A stretch of DNA of 64,000 nt from Cryptosporidium bovis (Eukaryota > Apicomplexa > Conoidasida > Eucoccidiorida > Cryptosporidiidae), in the NCBI GenBank assembly GCA_009768925.2, contig VHIT02000002.1, forward strand, positions 186,001-250,000. Direction: 5' to 3'. The notes beneath the pieces are model-generated. The model ran no database searches and was not told the origin of the DNA. It saw nothing but the letters and a program-made list of their open reading frames with translations. Position 1 is the stretch's first letter. Every line of letters starts with the position of its first letter. Shown here in pieces: positions 37,949 to 49,900 of the stretch. A program made the translations under genes and the position numbers.

Positions 37949-40702
37949 ATGACAGTGGCTACATCTAGCAGGAGAAACTCAAGGAGAACAAGCGTTTCCT
38001 CTGAATCTGGGTTGTCAAACAATGTAGCTTCCTCAAAACCAAAAAATTCCTATATTCAAAAGAATTCAATAACAGGATTTGGAAGCTTGTCTGGAGGACA
38101 AAAGTTGAGAAATAGTGGTTTTGGATGCAATAGTGATAATCGAGCATATCTTACACAAAATAGTGTAATGGATGACATTGGGAAAAAATCCAATTCTGTT
38201 GAGTGGATTCTAAACCCAAACATTTACAGTTACAAGGAACTAAAGGGACTCATTGAGTGTGAAAATGAGCATCGTGGAGAAAACTCTTTGAGAAAGTACT
38301 CTACAGGAGCATCTAAAAGTTCAAATGGAAAAAGTATTCGTCAGGTAATTTCCTCAATAGTAAGGGGAGGTTCTTCAAAAATGAAAAGCAGGAGTGCATC
38401 TATTGAGACCTCCGGGATAAATGAATTCAACAAAGACTCAGAAAATAGTGGAGCTCGAATAGAAGCCGAACTTTTAGATCTCGGGAACAAATATAATAAT
38501 AAAACAATTGCTTTATCTTCTCCAAACTCAAACTCAATATCTTATCCACTGTCGAATGAATCTTCATCTCAAATTCAGAATTATGGAAAATCCTTGCCTT
38601 TTATTAAATCAAGTTCTAAAAATGCTCATAGTGGCTTTGGAGGAGGTGATAATTCGCCAATCGAATCTATATCTAATACTAATACAGGGGAAACAGTGCC
38701 AGTACTAACTGGTGCGCCTATACAAAAATCAATATTAACACAAAAGGATGTGTTGGACCTCAGAAACAAACTTGATAATGTACTTTTAACTGAAGATAAT
38801 TTCATAAGATCTTCCTTGTGTTCCTTCAAGCAATTTGACAAAGATAAAGACGGAAACATAACTATAGATGAGTTGTTGGATCTCTTAACTACTTTAGGAG
38901 AGCACTTGGCACTTCCACCAATAAACAGAAAAATAGTCGCAAATGAGATCTCGATTAGGTTAAACTCAAATACAACAGTTGACAGTAGTGCAACCGAGAA
39001 CAAGATGCTCATTAGTTTTCCTTTCTTTTTAAAATATTTTTTGAGTGTTTTAACTACAATCAGGCAGAAGCACTTCGGATTAAACAGATCATCTTATATA
39101 ATCCAAAATAAATCAGTTAGAAAACACCTGGTTCATGAAGATGACATAAATGATCTTTACACATTTCACTACCAACTCGGAGCAGGCACGCATGGTGAGG
39201 TTTATTTAGTAACAGAAAATTATACAAGACAAAGAAGATCGTGCAAGATTGTGGACAAAACAAGATGTAGCAGAAAACTAGACGAAATTGACCAAAAAGT
39301 TGAGATATTGAAACAACTAGATCATCCAGGGGTCATCCATACATATGAAGTATATGAAGATAAGTTAAATCTTTACATAATCCAAGAATACTGTTCAGGT
39401 GGCAATTTATTTCACTCATTACAGGATGCTATTCAAGGGGGATTTAGGTTTTCAGAGTACCATGTTTCTAGAATAATACAACAAATATTGCTTGGAATTC
39501 GTTATTTGCATCTTAAAAGAGTTGTACACAAAAATCTCAAGCCTCAAAACATTTTACTAACAAATTCTTTTGGAAGTGGAAACACCTCAATTAAACTCTC
39601 AGACTTTGGACTTTGCGAGATTTTTAATAATTGTTTACCTGTTTCTGGTAATTCTTCAACTAAAGAAGAGGAAGACAATAATTTGTCTCTAGAAAACATT
39701 GGGTCTCTCGAGTACAGAGCCCCTGAAATTATTAATAACCAGACCTTTTCTTATAGTGTAGATGTTTGGGCTACGGGAGTGATAATGTATACTATAATAA
39801 CGGGTTTCCACCCATTTAAAGGCAAAAATTCGGAGGAAACAAAATTAAATATTTGCAGGGGTGAACCGTGCATAGAAAAGATTATAGGAGTATCTAGTGG
39901 ATGTAAAGCACTTTTAAAAAGAATGCTGGAAAAAAACCCAAGAGACAGAATTACTGTAGAAGAGGCCCTAAGTCACGACTGGTTTTCCATTTCATATTCA
40001 AATTTCAGTGAGGTTGATATTGGAGCTCCTCTTTTAACTCATTTGAGAATTTACACAAAACAGTCCGATTTAAGACACCTCCTAATTCACATGCTATCGC
40101 ATCAGCTTGCTCTTGATACTACCCAAATCAATATGGTAACAAGTATATTCCGTTCCTTAGATACCAATAATGATGGAGTACTTTCAATTCAAGAACTTAT
40201 AACTGGATTGAAAAAGCTCGGAGTCACATCTAGGGAGTCTTCGCTAATTTCTAAAGCTATGGATGTGGATGGAAACGGGTTAATTTCCTATAGTGAATTT
40301 ATTTCTGCTTGCTATATCTGGAGACAAAACGAAATAAGGCATCTTAAATCATTCTTCATGAAAATAGACAGAAATAATGATGGCAAAATAGACAGAAATG
40401 AGTTCAAACAATTACTTAAAGCCCAAAAGTCCAAGTTACTTTCTAATATTACTAGGAGCTTTTCATGTATTAGAGAGACCAATCACAGGACAATTCTTCC
40501 CTCTTCAAACCAAGGAGTATATACAGAGTGGGATGCAGTCCTGGACGAGATAGACTCAAATAGAGACGGCGAAATTGACTGGAATGAATTCTGCAGCTTT
40601 ATAGTAGAATACTTTCAAAACTCAAGAGAGTCAGTTAAAGCTGCTTCCTCTCTCCCCAAAACTAGTGGTACTTTTGCTCCTCAACTTCCTTCAACTAATT
40701 AG
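37949..40702 (+). CDS. Calcium-dependent protein kinase-like protein, probable pseudokinase
   Basis: A 917-residue CDPK. A Ser/Asn-rich N-terminus is followed by an extra EF hand at about 290-310 (FDKDKDGNITIDE), a kinase domain at about 405-680, and four C-terminal EF hands (DTNNDGVLSIQE, DVDGNGLISYSE, DRNNDGKIDRNE, DSNRDGEIDWNE). The kinase has a usual Gly loop (GAGTHGEV), the beta-3 Lys in SCKIVDK (about 430), DFG and APE. The catalytic loop, however, reads HKNLKPQN, with Asn529 (codon AAT at 39533) in place of the catalytic Asp. That substitution normally abolishes phosphotransfer, so this is likely a calcium-binding pseudokinase or an unusually slow kinase. No N-terminal myristoylation Gly follows the Met. 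The domain order with an EF hand before the kinase is known in some apicomplexan CDPKs. Confidence 0.9.
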   Translation: MTVATSSRRNSRRTSVSSESGLSNNVASSKPKNSYIQKNSITGFGSLSGGQKLRNSGFGCNSDNRAYLTQNSVMDDIGKKSNSVEWILNPNIYSYKELKGLIECENEHRGENSLRKYSTGASKSSNGKSIRQVISSIVRGGSSKMKSRSASIETSGINEFNKDSENSGARIEAELLDLGNKYNNKTIALSSPNSNSISYPLSNESSSQIQNYGKSLPFIKSSSKNAHSGFGGGDNSPIESISNTNTGETVPVLTGAPIQKSILTQKDVLDLRNKLDNVLLTEDNFIRSSLCSFKQFDKDKDGNITIDELLDLLTTLGEHLALPPINRKIVANEISIRLNSNTTVDSSATENKMLISFPFFLKYFLSVLTTIRQKHFGLNRSSYIIQNKSVRKHLVHEDDINDLYTFHYQLGAGTHGEVYLVTENYTRQRRSCKIVDKTRCSRKLDEIDQKVEILKQLDHPGVIHTYEVYEDKLNLYIIQEYCSGGNLFHSLQDAIQGGFRFSEYHVSRIIQQILLGIRYLHLKRVVHKNLKPQNILLTNSFGSGNTSIKLSDFGLCEIFNNCLPVSGNSSTKEEEDNNLSLENIGSLEYRAPEIINNQTFSYSVDVWATGVIMYTIITGFHPFKGKNSEETKLNICRGEPCIEKIIGVSSGCKALLKRMLEKNPRDRITVEEALSHDWFSISYSNFSEVDIGAPLLTHLRIYTKQSDLRHLLIHMLSHQLALDTTQINMVTSIFRSLDTNNDGVLSIQELITGLKKLGVTSRESSLISKAMDVDGNGLISYSEFISACYIWRQNEIRHLKSFFMKIDRNNDGKIDRNEFKQLLKAQKSKLLSNITRSFSCIRETNHRTILPSSNQGVYTEWDAVLDEIDSNRDGEIDWNEFCSFIVEYFQNSRESVKAASSLPKTSGTFAPQLPSTN

Positions 40703-40951
40703 TTTTTTTCTATCCTTTGTTTTTAACAAATAATAAATTATTTCTTTACTTCACATATTTTATTTATCTTAATGCACTATTGAGTGGGGAGATGCCACAT
40801 GCAAACAAAATCTGCATGTAAGCATGCAAACTGCATTCCTACATTAATGTGCTTTAGAAATCTTTTACACCCCATAGTCATTTCAAGTTACGTGAATTTG
40901 CTTATTTAACACATATTTCCGTATATATTTGGTTATAACTCACCAAAAATG
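40703..40951. other. Convergent 3' region carrying an AP2-motif cluster
   Basis: A 249-base tail-to-tail spacer between the CDPK-like gene and the giant gene. Unexpectedly it holds CATGCA at 40798-40803, TGCATG at 40813-40818 and CATGCA at 40823-40828, plus TGCAT-like words near 40831. Such motifs usually sit in promoters. Confidence 0.5.
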
Positions 40952-43900
40952 CTATTCTAGATCAATAATTTCACCTATATGAGTAATTTCAATCTTTCCA
41001 TGATTGAGTTTCTTCGAGTTCACTGTAAGAGGGAATGACAGTCCAGGAACAAATGGTTTATTATCCGAATCACAGTCAATGTATGGCCATCTAAATGAGA
41101 CTCTAATGACTCCAGAGTGTCTGACTCTCCAAAATCTTTGTAATGTTTCAAAGAAATCCTTTTCAAGAAGGGTCTTGTCAGCTTCGGTTAGTTGCAAGTT
41201 TGGATTATTCTTCTTATTATATTCAGTGAATCCGCTTCTTGAACGTGCCTCTGAGAGGAGTTCATCGAATACACCTGATCGTGAAATGGGAAAGTTTCTA
41301 TTATACGCCTCCAAAATTTTGATAAGCTGAACATCAGATGGATCAGCGGCATTTAATGAATGTTTTCTTGAGAATTCATTCCAAGAAACCTTAATGAAAT
41401 TAATGAAGTTAAACTCATGGAAAGAGATTCCATTAAATGAGTAATTTGGTAAGAGCCACGGTAACTCCTCACTAGTGCAAACAAAAGGTTTAGAGAATGC
41501 AATCTCGAATACTCTAGAAAAGTCTGTTATATCCCCTTCAAAAGAGCCATAAATTCTTTCTAGAATAAACCAGTCATGAAGAGAAACAAACTCACTTACA
41601 AGTCTTGGAGTAGCTCTCGTGGCAGGAATAAATTCGAGTATTACAAGAGCTTTTGTGTATGGTGATACATTGGTGCCCTCAGAGGTTGGCCAAAAATGTT
41701 TAGCTATGACTCCACATTTAGAGTCTGAGAACTCTTTTAATATTTTAGGTAGGGATTCGATTCCTGTAGTTGAAGAGAAGAATCTCCTTGCAAGTTGGCA
41801 AATGAATTTACTGTAATAAAATGTATTTTTTTGTGTGCCATCTAGGATTTCCAAGTCTAATGGTACATGTCCAAGTTGATCCAAAACATTAACCAAATCT
41901 ACAGTATTTTTATATTCCGATTCTGGAACTCTATCATTGACGGAGAATATAATCTTCTCTGTTATGTAGAAGGCATCTAAAAGCTGGAATACCTTATAAA
42001 ATTCTATTTTTCCGAAGAAAAGAGAAATGTGTGGGGTCGACTCAAAAATATCCATGGTAGTCAAACTTGAAAAGAATTTAACACATTCATCAATAGATAT
42101 TCCTTTAACTCCGCCATAAGGTTTCGTTGAAACATTAGCAAACATATAAAATGCTGCTGCCCTGTTTGCAATGTGAACGGAAATTCTATGAAATTTATCC
42201 TTAAAAATGAGATAACCATCCTTAACATAACCAAGAGAATCAAGTAGAGGATTAATTGGACTTTGTTTTTTTATATTTAAGCCTGAAACTAAGAGAAATC
42301 CTGAATAGGAAATAGGATTATATTTAAATGGTGTCTTTTTTTTATAGCCTTCCAAGGAATATAAAAGAGTAAGATCAAATTTTGATGTTTTACTCCTTAC
42401 AATTAGAGACATAAATTCCTTGCATTTATTTGAAAAAGAAGGAAGAATATCGCAAATGAGAATCGGTGATAATCCAAATGTCCTAAAAACTATATTTTTT
42501 AGATGGCTGTAATCTCCAAGAATTTCGTTCAACGAAGAGGGATTAAAATCAATTGGTGAATCAACGAGACCCTTGTTATTCTTTTCTAAATCAAGACTTG
42601 TAATATTCGAGTCATATTTAGGCCAGGAACCACGAGACAATTCTCCAAGAGTCGAAGTAACTTTTTCCAAAATGCGAACTAGGATATCACTTGAAAGGTC
42701 ACCAATATCAATGTTCATCTCCAAAAGTGAATTCAGTATAGTATCAGAAATGCAATTCAAAGACTCAATTGTTACAAAACCACAATGAGAAATCCTAATA
42801 AGAATTCCTGGAATTGCAAAGTTTATAGATGCTGGAATATTAAGAATGAATTTGTTAGTTTGTTGATTAATAATGCAATTCAACGATAATAATATGAAAA
42901 GAAGTCCATTAATATCTATCACATAGTTTTCAAGGATAGGACTGTAAACAAATCCGAAATATGTATCAATTAATGTTCCATCCAACTGTGAAGCCAATCC
43001 TATTTCAGGAATGGTGCTGAATATCGGAGGTCTTTTATGAAATTTATGTAAATTTAGGCAATCCAGTATTAAATTTTCCGAAGAGCTAAACACATTAATG
43101 CGTGAAACGAAGAAATAATTGCTGGATAGAGACAATATCTCTCCATTGGTTAGATGAATTCCCATTTTTCTTAATGACAAAGTCACTCTTGAAACAATAT
43201 CATCAAATTCAACATTAAATGGATCATAAAGAATGCATTCTTTCAAAACATCAAGCCTTTTTAGAAAATCAAATGACACTTTATTAGCTTTCTTTTTACT
43301 AAGGAAGCGAATACCACCAACAAGTCTTCTTGCAGCACAACCTTGATCAATTCCCAATAGTATACGAATTAAAAATGTTTCAAAATCAAGCATACTTTTT
43401 ATTTTCATTGAGAAAATTGATTTATCATTACCATATAGTTCATACATATTGATCCCGTTAACGTCCAATACTATAATCATAAGAGAACGAAGCAAATCAA
43501 TTGTATGTTTGAAGTTAGGAGTCCCCAAAATAGGCGCAATCATTTCAACATAAAGACTATCATATTGCCTTAATGAAATATCATCGTTACCAGAAGATAC
43601 CTTAATATCTTCAAAATAAAATTCCTCATCAAGAAAACCATAAAGAAGCTTTGAGTTGGAAAAGCTCTCAGAATCAAAATAGTTTAAGTGTTGAGATATT
43701 TCAATAATATATTTGTGAATGGCTTCCGGATGTAGACCAAGAAAAGGAGCCGATATAAGATCTGGTCTATCGCGAGCCCAAACTTCAATTACACAAGTGA
43801 ATTGTTTAAATAATGAAAAATTATCCAAAAGAATAGAAACATCTGGAATAGTAAAGGTTATAGAACTCCTTGGCCTTGCAGAAAAGTACTCTTTGAGCTT

Positions 43901-46900
43901 AAGAGTTAAGTATTCTATCATATTCTTCTTAGCTTGAGACTCAAATGGTGAAGTTGGCCAAACCTCCTTTTTAACTTCACAACTTTTTAGTAAACTTTCA
44001 TCTTTATAGATTGGAATGTTGTCAAGTAAGCTGACGCAAGTGCCAGTTTCATGTAATTCTCTGATGGAGAGATAGCCAGTTCTTACAAGCAATTCATCCT
44101 CAAACTTGCAAAAAGCTGTTACAATCTCCGAAGCAATATCTTTATTTACTAGTTTTGTTAAGGTATAAATAAAAGTATTAAAACTGACAGGGAAGAAGTC
44201 AACACCATCATAACGAATTGTTTCAAACATAATTAAAATACTACTAAAGTTGTTGATTATAGTAAGAATAATCGGGTCTCTATATATTTTTTTATTCAAA
44301 CCCCAGAAACGAATAAGCCATTCTCTAAAAAGTACTGCTCTATTTAAAATACCAACTTCAATTCCATTTAGCTCCGCAAATATAGAATTTGTAATTACTC
44401 CCGAGGGGAAAGACACATTTATACCAAGTTCAATGACAGAATTCATCTCTTCTCTAAGCAAAAATGGATTATATTTTAAAGTGTACAATCGGGAAATTTG
44501 TCTTTGAAGAAATACATTACCTTGATCTAAATGAGACAAATTATCATTTGGGACATGAACCAATTCATCTACATTAATTGATGAGAATCCATTTACCCAT
44601 GGCTTTTGCAATGAACCAGTAATAATTCCACTGTACTCGGAATGATTCTCCAAAAATTTTTCTCTCAAAGTGTTATCATTAAGAAGCTCATTTTCTATTC
44701 TGGAATCAAACAAGTTCTGAGTCTTTGGTCCTATTATTGAATATATTATTTCTTTCACAGGGTCTTCCTCTTGATGATTAATTCCAATTTGAGAAAGATC
44801 ACTAAAATCAACAGTCTTGGAAGCATGGAAAAGAGAATTTATAAATCCTCCGAGACTGGCTCTAGAAGAAAAAGCAACATAAGCCTGATTGCCAATGCTC
44901 TTCCTTACATTATCAACGAATAGGTTATATATAACATTTACTTTTTGAATATTTAGATCACCAAGAGAGTACTTATTATTCGTAGATATCACTCTGAGCA
45001 AGGAATTTGGAAGAGCTTCACCTCTTGAGTTATAATCTGCAACTCTAATCACGTTTTCAAGACTTAACAAATTCATATATGGGAAGGCCAATTTTAGTTT
45101 CTTAGCATTCTTGTTAATAAGGACGCTTATGAAGAATAGAATAAATGAATAAACATAATTGAATGTTGAAACATGGAGGAAGAGGAAATCTCCTAATTTT
45201 TTTCTTACAATATCTGGAATTCCAATAAGACCTCTGGCCTGATCTAAAACTACGATTCCGAAGAAGGATTCATACCAAATAGAACATTGAATAACATCAT
45301 TATCAAATTTGTTGAGGAATTCAATAAAATTCTCCGTAGATACAACTCTGAGATTATCCAATTCAAGGATCACATTAATAAGAGCATTTAATGACCTCCC
45401 AGAAAGTTGTTTAAGATCACTAAAAGCTAAATTTAAAGAAGACTTGTTTCTTGGAAGGAAGTAAGAACTTGTAAATTCTGCCAAAATTCTTGAAAAATGC
45501 TTTGAAAATAGCAAACAGAACTTATTGAATTGAATATAACTGAGATCTTGAGCGTGATACTTAGATATACCATGGACTCTAACCGCATCTAAAACATTAA
45601 CCCCCTTTAACAAAGCACTAACCACCTGATCAAAAGAAAAATAAATAGAAATTACTGAATCGGAAGGAACTTCAGAATCTCTTAAAGCCAAAAAGAAGCT
45701 CTTTTTAACCAAAGAGAAAATGTTTGTCTTTGACTGGTCGCTTAAATCAAAAGCAAAAGGTCTGCAAATATCTAAACTTAAGGATCCAGCGGAATTGGTG
45801 TTCGAACTAGATAACCCTGGAATGCAGGTAAAATCAAGTAACTCCAAATTAACAATTCTAGACAATGGATTACCATATTTGAAAAATCTGTAAAAGTTTT
45901 CTGGAGATAAGAAATCATTAATATCAGCATAACGATCAATTAGCTTAAGCTGAGCTTCTTCGATAATATACGCTGCAAGGGAATCAAAACTTGCACCGAT
46001 AGAAGGTGCCTCGAAGAATCCTCTAATGGAATTTTGTGATTCCAAATTGCTCCAAACGTAAAGAAGATAAGCGAGATTATCCTTTTCCAGAGTAAAATAC
46101 GATCCCAAAAAGAAAGTTGATGGAATCAATGTTGTTGGGTAAAATCTTGGGCCTGCTGCAAAATATTCAGAAATAAGTCTAAATAAATACTGAGCAAGAT
46201 TGTTAGAGCACACTTCATCTAGGTTGCTGTAAACCAATTTACCACTTGGTTTTGGAATAGTTGGTACCTTGAAGTCTAAGTAAATTGCATGAATAGCATT
46301 CAGCATCCCAAGATCTGAATAAGCCTCGTATATATTAGAGGCACCGGTAAATTCAATGGCCTTATCTTCAGAATCGAGGAACCCAAGAAGTAGCAACCTG
46401 AGATGATCATTTCTAGAATATCCCTTAAATTTACCAACTATACGATTATAAAATTCCTTGAATAGAACACTAATATCTGTAGAAAGCTTTACCCGGTCAA
46501 ATATTTCTGAAAGGAATTCAATGCTTGAAAAAAGAGAACCCAAGAAAAAATCATTCGAATAGAAATTAAGTTTATCCCAAGTATACAACCACCAATATAA
46601 AAAGAAGACTGCCCTATTAACTCCGTGAACAAACCTGCCATTTAAATAATTTCCAGGAATAACGTAGCGATAACCATCAGAAACCTTCTCAACAAATTTA
46701 TTTACAACTGCATCAGAATCTTCATTACTTGAATCACCAAGTCTTATATATGAACAAACACCGCTTCTGCAAACATTCGTGAGTATAGGAACGGTTATTT
46801 TAATTTTTGAAGAATACTTTTCTACCAAGCTATTTAGAGTTTCTAGAGGAAAATTGGAAGCCAATTCTCGAGTAGACAGTGGTTTTGAGAGGAAGTAATG

Positions 46901-49900
46901 ATCATGTGGTTTTAGTTGTCTATTTGGATTACGTTGAGAATATCCCGAAGAAATAACTGAAGCCCTACTTTCAGGAGAAATGAAAAGAGAGATCTCCTCC
47001 AAAACACCTCTTGCATTTATTCTACATAAAGAAGTCTCTTCGAGTGTATTAAGTCCAGAATGTCTGTAATTTGGATAATCCGAAAGCTTAATAGGCGTGA
47101 AATTCACAGGTTTTAAGTCTTCAACAATAACTACATTCTTATCAAAGAATGAAGTAATTGCCAAAGTACAAATGTTCATATTACCAAAAATAACATCAAT
47201 TGGAGTGTTTGCATCATATTCGTCATAATAACTTGAAATTATTTCAACTATTTTTGCCTCGAAAAGATCAAGAATGAGATCGAGATCATTTTTCTCTGAA
47301 GAAGTTATGGTAGCGAAACCAGGTAAATTTCTGAAAACGGAGGTAACCAAAGGACGGAAATAGCCCTGCTCAAATCCAGAAATTCCGCAATATCCGCTCC
47401 AAGTTAAGTGTTCTGTAAGAAAATTAGGAGTAAATGATTTAAATCTACCAGAGTTCTGTGGGGACTCAATAATTCTTCCAATAAATAAACCAGCAGAAAG
47501 AAGAATGTTGCAAGCGGAAGTTCTAGTAACGTATAAATTGGCATTTAAAGTCTTTAGATCAGATATTTGGTTATGTTGACGTTGAGCTACAGAGAATAAA
47601 CTTGAAGTATGAAATATTGGAACGTCAGGAGAAATCGAATGTAAGTGAGCCTTTGATTGAGGTACATAACTGTATGAGAATTCAGAATTGAGTGAAAATA
47701 TAAAGGACCACCTTTGAATCATTTCATTACGTACGCTCTCTGGGAAGAAACCACCTGCCAAAGAATCTGCAATTACTATTGAAAATAGACTATGTGCCGT
47801 TGAAATAGACCCTCTATTAATTGTTAACTCATTTAAATATGTTATTAATACACTAATAGACTTCGCAAAAATGGCACACAATTTATTTCTCAAACTTGCA
47901 TTAATCCCTCCAAGAATGGAATTAAAATTGACTCTAGCCGATTCCAAGAAGTGCTGACCAATTGCGTAACTAAAGGAAATATTATAAAGATCTTTTCTCT
48001 CATATTTAATATCAAATCCAATCTTTTCAGAGGCGTAGTTAAGTGCAATCTCAACTAAATCTCCGAATCTAGTAAGTCCCGTTTGGAAGAGATCATTTTC
48101 TTTGACAATTGAATGCAATATGGTCCAACTAAAATTCAACTCAGATTCTATTTCTTTGTCTTTTAAAATAGAAGTAATACTTCCAATAGGCGATCCATAA
48201 TAAATATAATCATCCTCAAAGTGAAGTGTTATATAAGTGCCATCTACCACATCTGTTTGTGGAAGAACATTAAGGATAAAATTAGACAATCCTGGAGCTG
48301 AAGCACCTAAAGAAGGAGCCGATACATAGGGGCTTCCTTCACCAAAAATATTTGAAATCAACAAATTCAAATTATTAATATCTCCCGAAAAATTTATAGC
48401 CAAATTATTTAGTCGAGGGATACCTATTGTTGGCATATTTCTTGGAGAAGAAGCATAATACTCAGCAACTATTCTCTCCAAATACTCGAGGAAATGTACT
48501 CTATCATGAGTTATTTCAGTACCACTATCCCTCTCTGCAGCTCCTGCCTTCGTCGATGGAACAAACGGTACAAAGTCTAAGTGACTAATTAAAGCAAATT
48601 GAGGAGGAGTCCCACCAAATTCTTGAAATCTACCAATGATTCTTGTCCCCCTGTAAGCTTCTTCTAAAGTTGCTGCGGAGGGAGATAATGACATAAGAGC
48701 AGCACGTTCATCACTTATGAACGTTTCTGCAATTATTTCAAATGCCGTATCTTTAAGTCTAATTGGATGTTCGGCAGTAACATCCCACAATAAAAGCCCA
48801 AGAATCTTATGATCTTCAGAATAACCTAAAGTATTAAAAATACCAATAAGTCTATTTACACTCTGAAAATCCCTGCGAAGAAGCGGATCTTTGTTTGCAA
48901 ATGAAATTCTTGGGAAAACTGAGTTCCACCAAACTCTAAAGGCTTGCAAACGATTTATTATTTGTGTTGGTGTAACCATGCCGTCAGAACTTCCATATGG
49001 TTTAATACCTCCATTAGATGGATCCAAAACACCAATATCCAAAGAAGGGTTGAATATACCTTCAGCGATTTTGTACTTGGATGGATCCAAAATAACTTCA
49101 CCCTCCTCTGTTATAGAAACCACACCAATACTTTTTAACTCCTCATCTTTAAGTTGGAATATGAAGGGTGGCAAGAGTCTTTTCTCAGTAATCATTAAGA
49201 GAGCAGCTCCTATGGAATCAGAGGAAATCGAATTCAGCTCTGTAAGAAGCGATTGAATGGTGGATTCAATATCACGAAGAAGATTTTTTGCAGACTCATC
49301 GCTAACTGTTTGTCCTCCAAACTCCAAAAGAAGATTTTTGTATTCCAAATTGAGTCTTTCTATTTCAGAAATAATTTCCTTGATTCTTCCATCACTTTTC
49401 TGATCTCCAGTTATAGCTACACCTGGAATATCTTCTATAGGTCTTGAAATTGGACCTGAAATAAGACCTTTTATTCTTCTAAACTGAAAACCAGATAAAA
49501 GATGATCAACCCATGGAATTAACATAAATACTTTAATATTCTTAAGCCAGGTATTCTCTTTAATGTATTTAACAAAAAGGCTTCCATCTAATCCCAAAGA
49601 TAAGAATACTTTTTTATCCTCCAAATCAGGTGCAATTGCCCAATTTAATAGATCGATTAAAATCCTTTGTTCTGATTCTCCAAAAAAGAATAATCTGTTT
49701 ATAAATCCCAAAGCCACCTCTGCCAAATTGATTGATCCATCTGTAATTTCGCGTTCAACAACATTATCAAACGCTGGAAGAAATGACCAAATAGTTCTTG
49801 GAATGAAGAGTCTTCCCTGTACAAATCCATAGTTTGGAGTAGAAAATATCTGAGTCAAATCTATATTTCTAGCAACAAGGAAGAACTTTTCATAGAAGAA

